This document shows, piece after piece, positions 8,995-17,954 of a DNA stretch of 41,221 bases. The DNA is from an uncultured Clostridia bacterium (GTDB taxonomy: Bacteria > Bacillota > Clostridia > TANB77 > CAG-508): assembly GCA_947594845.1 (NCBI GenBank), contig CANQEI010000012.1, positions 1 through 41,221 of the forward strand. The letters are read 5' to 3'. The position numbers were made by a program, and so were the translations under genes. Below the pieces are notes generated by a model. It ran no database searches and had not been told where the DNA came from. It saw only the letters and a program-made list of their open reading frames with translations. Positions within the stretch are counted from its first letter, which is position 1. Each line of letters starts with the position of its first letter.

Positions 8995-10074
8995 TTAATA
9001 TTGACTATTTATTTTAAATATGTTTTGTATTATTACCAAAATAATTGGTCCAGTTATTAGTCCTATTATCCCCGAAAATTTAAATCCGATATACATTGCA
9101 ATTAGCGTATATAGAGGATGTATTCCTAATTGTCCAGATACAATCCTGGGTTCTAAGAATTCTCTAATTAGTGATATTACTGCTAATAAAACTAATATTG
9201 CAATTCCTAATTTTAAATCTCCCATAATTATTGTTATTATCCCCCAAGGTAGCATTACTGTGCCAGAGCCTAGAATTGGCAATAAATCTACAAAACCTAT
9301 GCCAAGGGAAATTAAAAAAGGTGATTTTATATTTAATCCAAATGCTTTAAAACCATACAAGCTTATTAAGACTATAATAAATGAAATTAATACTAAAATT
9401 ACTTCTGCTTTAATATATTTGCCTAGTACTTTTGTAGTGCTTACAAATTGATTATTTATTTTTCTTAAAAATTTCTTTGGAAAAAGTTGTTCTAAATTAT
9501 CTAATATAGATATTCTATCTGTAGATATAAAATAGGTTGCTAATATTGTTATTACTAAATAAATAATGAACACTGGTATTTGTGTAATAAGATTTAAAAT
9601 GTTTGTAAGGAAATTTTTTAAGTAATCTAGTGTATGTGTTATTAATTCAGTTGTACAATTTATTACCAAAGTTCTTACTTCATCAGAAACATTTACATTT
9701 TCTAATTTGAGAAAGTCACTAATTCTTTCTAATGATTCGTTTATTTCTTTTCCTATATTTCCAAAATCTTTTAGTAAATTAGCTGTTTCCGAAATTAACA
9801 TTGTTGAACTTATTCCTATTATTCCAAGTATTATTAAAAAAGTTAAAAATAAAGCTATTTTTGCAGAAGTATTTCTGAGCAAACCTGTTTTCTTGCTTAT
9901 CATTTTTATAAGAGGTTCTATGCAATTAGCTATAATTAAAGCAATCAAAAAAGGTAAGAAAAATACTGCCATTTTAAGCGATATATATATTACTAAAATT
10001 ATAAATAAAAAATATAATATTTTTTTAATTATAAATTTCCAGCTTTTAAAATCTTTTTTCATATTACCATCCAT
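8995..10074 (-). CDS. ytvI: YtvI-type sporulation membrane protein (AI-2E transporter superfamily)
   Basis: Polytopic inner-membrane protein of the AI-2 exporter/YtvI superfamily (PF01594). 359 aa with the usual plan: two or three N-terminal membrane helices (about 15-85), a soluble helical segment (about 90-150), then further hydrophobic helices including the hairpin DLLPILGSGTVMLPWGI and the signature REFLEPRIVSGQLGIHPL, which is characteristic of the family. The YtvI branch is associated with sporulation in Bacillus and Clostridia. The transport substrate is unknown. The start is not fixed by a strong ribosome binding site; MKKDF, 4 codons in, is an alternative. It is a single gene, convergent with the DUF1980-like gene. 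Confidence 0.82.
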   Translation of the reverse strand: MDGNMKKDFKSWKFIIKKILYFLFIILVIYISLKMAVFFLPFLIALIIANCIEPLIKMISKKTGLLRNTSAKIALFLTFLIILGIIGISSTMLISETANLLKDFGNIGKEINESLERISDFLKLENVNVSDEVRTLVINCTTELITHTLDYLKNFLTNILNLITQIPVFIIYLVITILATYFISTDRISILDNLEQLFPKKFLRKINNQFVSTTKVLGKYIKAEVILVLISFIIVLISLYGFKAFGLNIKSPFLISLGIGFVDLLPILGSGTVMLPWGIITIIMGDLKLGIAILVLLAVISLIREFLEPRIVSGQLGIHPLYTLIAMYIGFKFSGIIGLITGPIILVIIQNIFKINSQY

Positions 10075-10126
10075 TCACTAAATATGCTTTATTTTTAGTA
10101 TGATATTATGAAAAATAAATATTCAC

Positions 10127-10161
10127 AAAAAAAGTTAATGGCTCCCCCTAGCCGAGGAGCC
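10127..10161 (-). terminator. Rho-independent terminator of the four-helix membrane protein
   Basis: Minus strand GGCTCC, a 10-base loop, GGAGCC, then ATTAAC and seven T residues, 18 bp past the stop at 10180. Its GC-rich stem differs from the AT-rich terminators of neighbouring genes. Confidence 0.8.
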
Positions 10162-10179
10162 ACCTTTGTGAAAGACTGG

Positions 10180-10584
10180 TTATATGCTGCTTTTGCGTTT
10201 GAACAGAAAGAAAAGAATTGCTGATATGGCAACTGCGACAAAAAAGATGTGCCATGCAAACTTGTATTTAAGTACAATTGCCCAGAAAATGACTTGCAAC
10301 GCTACCGCAATTATTATCATCAGCAAAAAAAGCCGTATTCCCTGCCAGTCAATTTTTCCTTCTGATTCTTCCCTAAAGCATGCTAGAAGCATAATTCCCG
10401 AGATGAGCGAGGATTCCGAATATATGCATATCCAAAATCCGAAAATCAGTGCTGCCACTTTAGTGTAGATTGAAGTATAAGTCAAGCCGAACAACTTCAC
10501 TTCGAAAAGGCACAGCACTACTAGGCTCGCAAGAATTACTAGCAGCTTCAAAAGAGCATAGTTTCTTTCCCGTTTTCCGTGCAT
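10180..10584 (-). CDS. Small four-helix membrane protein of unknown function, atypical composition
   Basis: I do not recognise this protein. 134 aa, four likely membrane helices (about 10-27, 41-69 as one or two segments, 83-104, 110-127) and a basic C-terminus (FKRKSSI). The start has AGGGAGG 7 bp ahead. It is a single gene with its own promoter (10668-10696) and a GC-rich terminator. One 60-base line of it (10201-10260) counts 38% G+C, against about 28-32% in native lines, and it uses codons such as GCC, CTC and CGC that neighbours avoid. This suggests acquisition from another genome. The 5' untranslated region carries a short inverted repeat at 10624-10639. Confidence 0.6.
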   Translation of the reverse strand: MHGKRERNYALLKLLVILASLVVLCLFEVKLFGLTYTSIYTKVAALIFGFWICIYSESSLISGIMLLACFREESEGKIDWQGIRLFLLMIIIAVALQVIFWAIVLKYKFAWHIFFVAVAISAILFFLFKRKSSI

Positions 10585-10623
10585 TTTACAACCTCCCTCT
10601 CATTTTGAAATATCTATGATGAA

Positions 10624-10639
10624 CTAGTCATTAGACTAG
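10624..10639. repeat. Inverted repeat in the 5' leader of the four-helix membrane protein gene
   Basis: CTAGTC-ATTA-GACTAG, perfect 6-bp arms, between the promoter (10668-10696) and the start codon at 10584. It could be a repressor site or a small leader hairpin; nothing decides between them. Confidence 0.4.
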
Positions 10640-10667
10640 ATTGGTTTTATATAAAATGCAGAATTTA

Positions 10668-10696
10668 ATTATACCACACTTTTACATATATGTCTA
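10668..10696 (-). promoter_or_regulatory. Promoter of the four-helix membrane protein gene
   Basis: Minus strand TAGACA (10696-10691), a 17-bp spacer, TATAAT (10673-10668). It begins directly after the stop codon of the upstream gene at 10697. Confidence 0.6.
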
Positions 10697-11119
10697 TTAA
10701 TATTGATAATACGTATTGTTTGGAAATTGTGGAGGCATCATTGGATAAAATCCTGATGTGCTCCTTTGCTTAGATAATAAGTATTTTATTACTAATATTT
10801 TTATTAAATCTTTTATTATACTATTATGTTGAAGTTTTTCTGAACTTTTGTTATCAATTGACTTGTCTTTGTAATCATCATATATTTGTTCTGTTATTCT
10901 ATTTACGTTTTCTTCTGTTAATCTGCAATCTTGAGAAACACACTTATTCTCAATTTTACGATTTATTTCCGTATATAATTCTGGATATAATTGACCTGCA
11001 GTCTGTTGATTTGATGTCATATAGTTAAATTGGTTCGGATATGTATAATTATAATAAGGTGTTTGCATATTCATTGCACCAATGTTTCTCATATAGTCAT
11101 CATAATTTTCATAATACAT
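10697..11119 (-). CDS. Tyr/Asn-rich small protein, possibly spore-associated
   Basis: I do not recognise a named family. 140 aa, no signal peptide. The first 45 residues are rich in Tyr, Asn, Gln and Met (MYYENYDDYMRN, TPYYNYTYPNQFNYM), the middle (about 46-90) is a charged helix with two cysteines (CVSQDC), and the tail ends in MMPPQFPNNTYYQY. Tyr-rich low-complexity ends are common in spore coat proteins, which fits a spore former, but this is only a resemblance. The ribosome binding site is strong (AGGAGG, 8 bp). It is downstream of murD but separated from it by a terminator. Confidence 0.55.
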   Translation of the reverse strand: MYYENYDDYMRNIGAMNMQTPYYNYTYPNQFNYMTSNQQTAGQLYPELYTEINRKIENKCVSQDCRLTEENVNRITEQIYDDYKDKSIDNKSSEKLQHNSIIKDLIKILVIKYLLSKQRSTSGFYPMMPPQFPNNTYYQY

Positions 11120-11184
11120 AATAATATCCTCCTATTGCGTTTTATTTATAATATGTTTTAAAGATAAAAAAGTTACACAAAAAT

Positions 11185-11222
11185 AAACCCAAATTGCAAT
11201 TTTTATTTAACAATTAGGGTTT
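11185..11222 (-). terminator. Rho-independent terminator of murD
   Basis: Minus strand AAACCC-t-AATTG pairs with CAATT-t-GGGTTT, followed by ATTTTTGTG. It is 16 bp beyond the murD stop. Confidence 0.7.
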
Positions 11223-11238
11223 ACTTAATTTTTAAGTA

Positions 11239-12648
11239 TTATTTTATATTATTCATTACTTTTTCTCTAAATATATCTCCTCTTTGATATGCATTTTTAA
11301 ACATGTCAAAGCTTGCACTTGCTGGTGAAAATAAAACTATATCTCCTTGATTTGATACTTCGTTTGCAATTTCAATTGCTTCGTCTAGAGACATCGCCTC
11401 ATAAATATCTAATTTTTTATTTTGTGCTTCTAGTTCTTTAATTACAGCATTATAAATTTTATGTTTTGTAGTTCCCATTAAGATTAATGTTTTTACTCCT
11501 TCAACAATAGGCTTAGCAATTGGCGTGTAATCTAAATTTTTGTCATATCCTCCTGCTATTAATATAACTTTTTTATAAAAAGATTTGATTCCTGATATTG
11601 TTCTAGTTGGAGTTGAACTAGCAGAATCGTTATACCATCTAACGTTTTTAGAATCTTCTTTAACTAGTTCTAATCTATGTGGAACTCCCTTAAATTTTAA
11701 TATTGCTTGTTTAGCTGTTTCTTCGTCTACTAATGTTTTAGTTGCTGCAAGTGCTGCACAAATATTTTGATAATTATGTTTACCAAGTAGTAAAACATCT
11801 CTTGTATTTAATATATGTTTTCTTAAATTATTTTCACAAAATTTTATAGTTCCATCATCTACAATAAAACCATTTTCAAGTTTTACTTGATCACTGAAAT
11901 AAATTACTTTGCTTTTTGCTTCTTTTCCAAATTCTCGAGTGATTGGATTATCAAAATTAAGTATTAAAGTATCTTCTTCTGTTTGAGATTTAAAAATACT
12001 TTTTTTGGCTTCAATATATTCTTCTAAATCTGTATGATAGTCTAAATGATTTGGACTTATATTAGTTATTACAGATATAGAAGGACTTATTGTCATATGC
12101 ATTAATTGAAAACTGCTTAATTCTAGTACTATAATATCATCTGGTGTCATTTCAGAAACTTTTGTAAATAATGGTGTTCCTATATTTCCTCCCAAGTAAC
12201 AATTATAGCCTTTTGCTTTAATTATTTCATATATAAGAGTAGTAGTTGTAGTTTTTCCATCACTACCTGTTACTCCAATTATTTTTCCAGGGCATAATTC
12301 CATAAACATTTCAATTTCAGTTGTAACAAGGGCTCCTCTTTTTTCTTCTTCAACCAATTCTTTTGTATTTGGTAAACAGCTTGGAGATCTAAAGATTAGG
12401 CTAAATCCTTTTAATTTTGATAAATAATCTCTACCAATTGAAAATTCCATTCCATATTCTACAATTTTGTCCATTACACTTTTATCAATTTCTTCTATTG
12501 TTCTATTATCAAAAACTGTTACATTGGCTTTGTATTTTCTCATATATTCAATTAGTGGAATATTACTTACTCCAAGCCCAATAATGGCAACTTTTCTGCC
12601 TTTTAGATATTGGTTAAATTCATTTAATTTCTGATTAACATAATCCAT
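11239..12648 (-). CDS. murD: UDP-N-acetylmuramoyl-L-alanine--D-glutamate ligase
   Basis: Cytoplasmic peptidoglycan precursor enzyme that adds D-glutamate to UDP-MurNAc-L-Ala with ATP. 469 aa. The N-terminal Rossmann-like domain starts at KVAIIGLGVSNIPLIEYM. The ATP loop is GVTGSDGKTTTTTLIYEII at about 125. The central domain has NISPNHLDYH, and the ligase C-terminal domain has PHRLELV, WYNDSASSTPTRT, AGGYDKNLDY and the usual FSPASASFDMFKNAYQRGD near the end. Complete, with a GGGGA ribosome binding site. It follows the cytidylate-kinase-like gene by 29 bp and may be co-transcribed with it. It is not in a dcw cluster here. Confidence 0.97.
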   Translation of the reverse strand: MDYVNQKLNEFNQYLKGRKVAIIGLGVSNIPLIEYMRKYKANVTVFDNRTIEEIDKSVMDKIVEYGMEFSIGRDYLSKLKGFSLIFRSPSCLPNTKELVEEEKRGALVTTEIEMFMELCPGKIIGVTGSDGKTTTTTLIYEIIKAKGYNCYLGGNIGTPLFTKVSEMTPDDIIVLELSSFQLMHMTISPSISVITNISPNHLDYHTDLEEYIEAKKSIFKSQTEEDTLILNFDNPITREFGKEAKSKVIYFSDQVKLENGFIVDDGTIKFCENNLRKHILNTRDVLLLGKHNYQNICAALAATKTLVDEETAKQAILKFKGVPHRLELVKEDSKNVRWYNDSASSTPTRTISGIKSFYKKVILIAGGYDKNLDYTPIAKPIVEGVKTLILMGTTKHKIYNAVIKELEAQNKKLDIYEAMSLDEAIEIANEVSNQGDIVLFSPASASFDMFKNAYQRGDIFREKVMNNIK

Positions 12649-12677
12649 GTATATTCCCCTTTTTTCATTTAAGTATA

Positions 12678-13346
12678 CTAATTTAAGATATGTTTTAACA
12701 CTAATTTTGTTGATTCTTCTATACTATTACATTCTGAAACATCAATTATAATTGTATCTTCATATGTATTATAATATCCTGATTTTTTCTGTAGCTCATC
12801 TCTTTTTATTATGTTTTTTCTTATTTCATCATCTGATATTTTTTCATATTGTTTCTTTTTCCATTCTATCCTTTTTTCTAAATTTGCTGTAATAAAAATA
12901 TGATAATCTAGATCTGGATATATTTTTTTAGTGTCTCTTCCTGAAAAAATGACATTATAATCTTTTTTGTATGAGTTTATATAGCTTTCTACAAGTTTGT
13001 ATGCATTTGAATTATTGGCTATTCCTGAAACTTCAGAAACTGCCATTGAATTTTCTAATGATTGTAGTTCTTCTTCTTCAATTTTATTTCCATGTGCGTA
13101 TACAACACTTTCACGGTTTTCGATTTTTATTTCAATTTCAAATTTTTCAAATAATTTTTTCAAATCTATTTGATATAAAGATTCTTTAGTTAAATTTTCT
13201 TTTTTTATCTGGCATGTTATAGCTCTATAAATATTTCCAGCATGTAAAACAATTGTATTGGGAATGTAGTCTAATAATTTTTTGCAAATTGATGTTTTTC
13301 CAGTTCCAACTAGACCTTCAATTCCTATTACTATGTTTTCACTCAT
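12678..13346 (-). CDS. Cytidylate-kinase-like P-loop nucleotide kinase
   Basis: Probable CMP/dCMP kinase family protein. P-loop GIEGLVGTGKTSICKKLL at residues 8-25, then HAGNIYRAITCQI, which corresponds to the GxxYRA substrate motif of Cmk, and FSGRDTKKIYPDLDYHIFITANLEKRIEWKK, which corresponds to the RDxGT..PxAxxKxFLTAs.e.RA..R region of Cmk. The length of 222 aa matches Cmk. An in-frame ATG 15 codons upstream exists, but AGAAAGGA lies 9 bp from the ATG at 13346, so I start there. The motifs diverge from canonical Cmk (RDTKK for RDIGT), so it may be a paralogue with another nucleotide substrate. It is upstream of murD and divergent from the 25-residue peptide gene. Confidence 0.68.
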   Translation of the reverse strand: MSENIVIGIEGLVGTGKTSICKKLLDYIPNTIVLHAGNIYRAITCQIKKENLTKESLYQIDLKKLFEKFEIEIKIENRESVVYAHGNKIEEEELQSLENSMAVSEVSGIANNSNAYKLVESYINSYKKDYNVIFSGRDTKKIYPDLDYHIFITANLEKRIEWKKKQYEKISDDEIRKNIIKRDELQKKSGYYNTYEDTIIIDVSECNSIEESTKLVLKHILN

Positions 13347-13479
13347 TTTATCTGTTCCTTTCTTGCTAATTAGTTTTTTCGCAAAGTACAAAAATATTAT
13401 ACTACATTTTGTTCTAAAGATGAATATTTTTATTAAATTTTGAGAAAATATTATTATATAAGACAGGAGGTGTTATTTT

Positions 13480-13557
13480 ATGAAAAATAATAACAACAAA
13501 GAAAAGAAAAATAATAATCAATCATCAAAGAAGTCAAATAATCAAGAACAAGAATAG
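13480..13557 (+). CDS. 25-residue Asn/Lys-rich peptide
   Basis: A very short gene with a strong ribosome binding site: AGGAGGTG 7-8 bp before the ATG, and a hairpin-T terminator 28 bp after the stop. The peptide is almost only Asn, Lys, Gln, Glu and Ser (MKNNNNKEKKNNNQ at the start). No signal peptide or helix is predicted by eye. It lies between divergent and convergent neighbours as a stand-alone unit. Such hydrophilic peptides occur among small spore proteins, but I cannot assign one. It is too short for ordinary gene finders. Confidence 0.5.
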   Translation: MKNNNNKEKKNNNQSSKKSNNQEQE

Positions 13558-13584
13558 TTTTTAGAATATCTTATATAAAAAGAA

Positions 13585-13624
13585 AAATATATAAGCTACT
13601 GAAATAGTTTATATATTTTTCTTT
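13585..13624. terminator. Bidirectional terminator
   Basis: ATATATAAGCTA pairs with TAGTTTATATAT (one G-U) around CTGAAA, with T-rich tails on both strands (TTTTCTTTT on plus, TTTTTCTTTTT on minus). It serves the 25-residue peptide gene on plus and the solenoid gene, which ends at 13646, on minus. Confidence 0.75.
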
Positions 13625-13645
13625 TATTATATTCATTAGTTAATT

Positions 13646-14605
13646 TTATTTGAAGTAGTTTGTAAAAAAGTCTATGTCATCTGCATCTAAATTATGTCTC
13701 ACTTTATCTAACACTTGTTTTCCTTTTATACAAAACTGAAGAATTTCTCCTATATTATTACTTTTTATTCTATTTTGCAATGCTATCAATGCTTCACCTT
13801 TTTGCTCTTCTGGAATAACATATTTTATTAAATCTGATATTGTAGAAGAGTTTAATTTGCTACAACATTTATATAGACTTTCTAATTTCTTATTTTCAGG
13901 TATATAATATTGTATTATATCTGAAATTTGTTTTGAAGTCATATACATGTAAGATAAGTCAAGTAATTCTGGTATTTTATCAGTCTCAGAACTGCATATT
14001 ATAGTATTTAAATCTGTTTTATTAATTTCTTTGGCATATCTTTTTAAAGCTTCTATTTTTCTTTCTGTATCCAATTTCGAAATAATTAAAGATGTAAAAA
14101 ATCCTTTTAATATATCATGATATTTATTTAGACATTCTAATCTTTCATAAAGTGGTATACTTGTTGAAATTATTTCAGATAAGCTAAAAGCATCAAAGCG
14201 GTCTACGCATTTAGATAAGGCATTGCTTCTTTGATCTGGTGGAAGGTTATTAAAAATTTCTATTATAACATCTAGATCTAAGTAATTTTGGAAATCTTCT
14301 AATATTTTAATTTTACCATTATAATCTAATTTTCTTAGTGTTATATCACATAAGTCAAATGGCGTTATATAATTTTTTGTTATTTTTATTGCTTCTACTC
14401 TTTTGGCTTGTGGTAGTGAAATTATTGATGTACATATTTCAGATGAAGAAAGTCTTGAAGCATAATTTCTAAGAATATTTATTGCTTCATCTGGGTCAGT
14501 TTCTTTTTTTATTGATGCTAAAACAGCTTCAGCATCAAAGCCAGCTGAAAGAGCTTTTACTTTTTTTCCAAAAAATATTTGCTTAATCCTTTCTAAAAAT
14601 TTCAT
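13646..14605 (-). CDS. Alpha-solenoid repeat protein of unknown function
   Basis: I do not recognise a named family. 319 aa, cytoplasmic. After a basic N-terminus (MKFLERIKQIFFGKKVK), the protein reads as about nine helical repeats of 27-33 residues with the pattern x-E-A-L-x-x-Y..L..x-x-I-x-x-I-I-x-x-L-P-x-x-x-R. Examples are VEAIKITKNYITPFDLCDIT, IEALKRYAKEINKTDLNTII and LESLYKCCSKLNSSTISDLI. This looks like a HEAT-like solenoid, probably a protein-binding scaffold. The ribosome binding site is AGAGG. Its stop is followed by the bidirectional terminator. It lies 95 bp downstream of uvrA, with no clear terminator between, so read-through from uvrA is possible. Confidence 0.6.
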   Translation of the reverse strand: MKFLERIKQIFFGKKVKALSAGFDAEAVLASIKKETDPDEAINILRNYASRLSSSEICTSIISLPQAKRVEAIKITKNYITPFDLCDITLRKLDYNGKIKILEDFQNYLDLDVIIEIFNNLPPDQRSNALSKCVDRFDAFSLSEIISTSIPLYERLECLNKYHDILKGFFTSLIISKLDTERKIEALKRYAKEINKTDLNTIICSSETDKIPELLDLSYMYMTSKQISDIIQYYIPENKKLESLYKCCSKLNSSTISDLIKYVIPEEQKGEALIALQNRIKSNNIGEILQFCIKGKQVLDKVRHNLDADDIDFFTNYFK

Positions 14606-14700
14606 CTATTTGTACCTCTTATATTATTTCGTATATAGTATATCATTAATACTAATTAATAATATTTCTTTTGTATTAAATTTTTAAAACATTTTTGTAA

Positions 14701-17523
14701 CTATTCTAAATATTTTGCTAGAAATTTACCAGTATGAGATTTTTCGTTTTTTACAATTTGCTCTGGTGTACCAATTGCAATTACTTGTCCACCTTCTTCT
14801 CCGCCTTCAGGTCCTAAATCAATTATATGATCAGCTGTTTTTATTAAATCTAAATTATGCTCAATTACAATTATTGTATTTCCTGTATCAACTAATCTTT
14901 GTAAAATATCAACTAACCTATGTACATCGTCTATATGAAGTCCAGTAGTAGGCTCATCTAATATATATAACGTTTTTCCTGTTGCTCTTTTAGAAAGTTC
15001 TGTTGCAAGCTTAATTCTTTGAGCTTCTCCACCTGATAATGTTGTAGAAGGTTGACCTAATTTAATATATCCTAATCCAACATCATATAGTGTTTGGATT
15101 TTGTTTTTTATTTTAGGTATGTTTGCAAAAAACTCTAAAGCTTCTTCTACTGTCATGTCTAGTACGTCAGAAATATTTTTTCCTTTATATTTTGCTTCCA
15201 AAGTCTCCCTATTATATCTTTTTCCGTGACATACTTCACATGGTACGTATATATCTGGTAAAAAGTGCATTTCTATTTTTATAATACCATCACCTTGGCA
15301 AGCTTCGCATCTTCCTCCTGGAACATTAAAGCTAAATCTACCTTTTTGGTATCCATTTATTTTTGCTTCATTTGTATTTGCGAAAATATCTCTTATTGTA
15401 TCAAATACTCCTGTATATGTTGCAGGATTTGAACGTGGTGTTCTTCCTATTGGAGATTGATCAATATTTATTACTTTATCTATATTTTCTAATCCTTTGA
15501 TTTCTTCACATTTTCCAGGTTTTACATTTGATTTATAAAGTTCTCTTGAAACATAGTTATATAAAACTTCGTTTACTAATGTACTTTTTCCTGAACCTGA
15601 TACGCCTGTTACACAATTGAACACACCTAATGGTATTTTAACATTTATATTTTTTAAATTATGTTCGCTTGCACCTATTATTTCTATACTTTTTCCATTT
15701 GATTTTCTTCTTTTCTTTGGAACTTCAATTTTCTTTCTTCCACTTAAATATTGTCCTGTTATAGATTCTGGAACTAATTTTATTTCTTCAGCAGTTCCTT
15801 GAGCTATTACATTTCCGCCATGGACACCTGGTCCAGGGCCTATGTCTATTATTTGGTCTGCTGCATACATAGTGTCTTCATCATGCTCAACAACTATTAA
15901 TGTATTTCCAATATCTCTTAATTTTTTAAGTGTTGCTAATAATTTATCATTATCTCTTTGATGTAATCCTATGCTTGGTTCATCTAATATATATAGTACT
16001 CCAGTTAGGCCTGACCCTATTTGTGTTGCTAAACGAATTCTTTGTGCTTCTCCTCCTGATAATGTTCCTGCTGGTCTAGATAATGTAAGATATGACAAAC
16101 CTACATCTATTAAAAATTGTAATCTTTTATTTAATTCCTTAAAAATTTGATCTGCTATTATTCTATCTTTTTTTCCTAATTCTAGGTTTTCAAGATATTT
16201 TTTTATTTCAACAATAGACATATCTGTTAATTCATTTATGTTTTTATCTCCAACTTTGACTGCCAATACTTCTTTCTTTAATCTTGAACCATGGCAAGTT
16301 TCACAAGGCTTTTCACTCATATATAATTCATAAAAATCTCTCATTCCTTGTGATTTTGTTTCTCTATATCTTCTGTCTAATGTTGGGATAACTCCCTCAA
16401 ATGGGCAGCTAAAATGACGTGTTCCTGTTGAAGATGTATATTCAAAATCTATTACTTCACTTCCTGTTCCATATAATATTTTATCTAAAAATTCACGAGG
16501 AAGCTTTTTAATCGGTTTTTTAATATCGACTCCATAATGCTTACCTATTGATTCAAAATACATTTTTGCCATTGTCTCGCCCTTTTTCATTGTACTTGAG
16601 CCAAAAGCTTTAACCCCATCATATAATGTTTTATTTTTGTCAGGAATTATTAAGTCTTCATCCATTCTCATTAAATATCCTATTCCTGTACACTCAGGAC
16701 ATGCTCCAAATGGATTATTAAATGAAAACATTCTAGGAGTTAGTTCTTCAAAACTAATTCCACAATCAGGGCATGCATAATTTTGGCTAAATAATTTTTC
16801 TCCTATATTTATAGCTTCTATTTTTACTAAATTATTTGCATATTTTAAAGCTGTTTCAACAGATTCAGTTAGTCTTGTTCTAATATCATCTTTTATTACT
16901 AATCTATCTACTACTATATCAATATTATGTTTTTTCTTTCTATCTATTTCTATATCATCAGATAATTCGTAAATTTCGCCATCTATTTTAGCTCTTACAA
17001 ATCCATCTTTTTGAAAATTTTCTAATAGTTTTGTATATTCACCTTTTTTGCCTCTAACCACTGGAGCTAGAACTTGTATTCTAGTACCTTCTTCTAATTC
17101 CATTATACTATCTACAATTTGATCAATTGTTTGTTTTTCTATTTTTTTACCACAATTAGGGCAATATGGTACACCAATTCTTGCGTATAGCAAACGAATA
17201 TAGTCATATATTTCTGTAACTGTTCCAACTGTTGAACGTGGATTCCTTGATGTTGTTTTTTGGTCTATTGAAATTGCTGGAGAAAGTCCTTCTATACTTT
17301 CCACATCTGGCTTTTCCATTAATCCTAAAAATTGTCTTGCATATGAAGATAAACTTTCTACGTATCTTCTTTGACCTTCTGCATATAAAGTATCAAAAGC
17401 TAAAGATGATTTACCAGAACCAGACAATCCTGTTATTACTACTAATTTATCTCTTGGTATTTCCAAATTTATATTTTTTAAATTATGTTCTTTTGCACCT
17501 TTTATAATAATAGAATCGTTCAT
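14701..17523 (-). CDS. uvrA: UvrA, excinuclease ABC subunit A
   Basis: DNA damage recognition ATPase of nucleotide excision repair; it loads UvrB onto lesions. 940 aa with both ABC modules: Walker [17 protein letters not shown] near residue 31 and [16 protein letters not shown] near 640, and ABC signatures [16 protein letters not shown] and [15 protein letters not shown]. The zinc modules show CPNC, CPDC...CPEC and CEAC...CEVC pairs. The start is preceded by AAAGGGGGC. In most Firmicutes uvrA directly follows uvrB, but here uvrB ends 4.2 kb upstream with an island between. A TATAAT at 17556-17551 (minus) may be its own -10. I see no GAACNNNNGTTC LexA-type box upstream. Confidence 0.98.
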   Translation of the reverse strand: MNDSIIIKGAKEHNLKNINLEIPRDKLVVITGLSGSGKSSLAFDTLYAEGQRRYVESLSSYARQFLGLMEKPDVESIEGLSPAISIDQKTTSRNPRSTVGTVTEIYDYIRLLYARIGVPYCPNCGKKIEKQTIDQIVDSIMELEEGTRIQVLAPVVRGKKGEYTKLLENFQKDGFVRAKIDGEIYELSDDIEIDRKKKHNIDIVVDRLVIKDDIRTRLTESVETALKYANNLVKIEAINIGEKLFSQNYACPDCGISFEELTPRMFSFNNPFGACPECTGIGYLMRMDEDLIIPDKNKTLYDGVKAFGSSTMKKGETMAKMYFESIGKHYGVDIKKPIKKLPREFLDKILYGTGSEVIDFEYTSSTGTRHFSCPFEGVIPTLDRRYRETKSQGMRDFYELYMSEKPCETCHGSRLKKEVLAVKVGDKNINELTDMSIVEIKKYLENLELGKKDRIIADQIFKELNKRLQFLIDVGLSYLTLSRPAGTLSGGEAQRIRLATQIGSGLTGVLYILDEPSIGLHQRDNDKLLATLKKLRDIGNTLIVVEHDEDTMYAADQIIDIGPGPGVHGGNVIAQGTAEEIKLVPESITGQYLSGRKKIEVPKKRRKSNGKSIEIIGASEHNLKNINVKIPLGVFNCVTGVSGSGKSTLVNEVLYNYVSRELYKSNVKPGKCEEIKGLENIDKVINIDQSPIGRTPRSNPATYTGVFDTIRDIFANTNEAKINGYQKGRFSFNVPGGRCEACQGDGIIKIEMHFLPDIYVPCEVCHGKRYNRETLEAKYKGKNISDVLDMTVEEALEFFANIPKIKNKIQTLYDVGLGYIKLGQPSTTLSGGEAQRIKLATELSKRATGKTLYILDEPTTGLHIDDVHRLVDILQRLVDTGNTIIVIEHNLDLIKTADHIIDLGPEGGEEGGQVIAIGTPEQIVKNEKSHTGKFLAKYLE

Positions 17524-17620
17524 AATAGCCCCCTTTTATAAAACGAAAATATTATATCATATTTTTTTATTTTAAGATACACTTTTGTACTAAAAACTAT
17601 TCTTATTAATTCAATAGTAA

Positions 17621-17732
17621 AAAACAGTAAGATAATTAATTTAAAAGTTGCGCAGCGACCAAACGGAGCAAAGCGAAGTGCGATTGAAGTAAATTACATA
17701 TAAAAATTTTAAAATTATAATTGTGACAAAAA
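17621..17732. repeat. Repeat unit, copy 1
   Basis: First copy of the ~112-bp unit. It differs from copy 2 at a few bases (for example AGAT for AAGT near the left end, T for C after GATTGAAG) and by small indels in the A/T tracts. Confidence 0.75.
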
Positions 17733-17749
17733 CTATTTAATTAAACAGA

Positions 17750-17861
17750 AAAACAGTAAAGTAATTAATTTAAAAGTTGCGCAGCGACCAAACGGAGCAA
17801 AGCGAAGTGCGATTGAAGCAAATTACATATAAAATTTTAAAATTGTAATTTGCGACAGCAA
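17750..17861. repeat. Repeat unit, copy 2
   Basis: Second copy, offset 129 bp from the first. Its right end adds TTTGCGACAGCAAA, a small hairpin, where copy 1 has the decayed form TTGTGACAAA. Confidence 0.75.
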
Positions 17862-17909
17862 AACTTTCTAAATTAATTATCTTACTGTTTTTCTACTCTT
17901 TAATAGATT

Positions 17910-17954
17910 AAAAAGTAAATTTATTGATAAATCAATACTTTTTATTTACTTTTT
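17910..17954. repeat. Nested inverted repeat upstream of the purC-like gene
   Basis: Outer arms AAAAAGTAAA (17910-17919) and TTTACTTTTT (17945-17954); inner arms TATTGAT and ATCAATA (17922-17937) around AA. The right outer arm overlaps the predicted -35 box, so this could be an operator, or the remnant of a terminator. Confidence 0.5.

Larger units (their letters stand above)
17620..17892. mobile_element. MITE-like element with 23-bp terminal inverted repeats and an internal tandem duplication
   Basis: Bases 17620-17642 (ending in GATAATTAATTT) and 17870-17892 are exact reverse complements over 23 bp. Between them a unit of about 112 bp occurs twice with a 129-bp period (about 17621-17732 and 17750-17861). 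The copies differ at only a handful of positions and share an identical GC-rich core, GCGCAGCGACCAAACGGAGC followed by AAAGCGAAGTGCGATTGAAG, which contrasts with the AT-rich surroundings. The second unit also begins with the terminal sequence (AAACAGTAAAGTAATTAATT), so the element may be a tandem of two smaller elements. There is no coding frame, so it would be non-autonomous if mobile. Confidence 0.6.

Noticed and set aside
9020-9451. 143-codon plus-strand frame
   Set aside because: It lies wholly antisense to ytvI, whose family motifs are clear; the frame has no ribosome binding site of note.
10095-10277. 60-codon minus-strand frame at the end of the four-helix protein gene
   Set aside because: It overlaps the end of that gene in another frame and runs through its terminator.
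17620-17892. The two GC-rich repeats as a CRISPR array
   Set aside because: Only two copies, units of about 112 bp rather than 24-40 bp, and the stretch between them is part of the same repeated unit, not a unique spacer.
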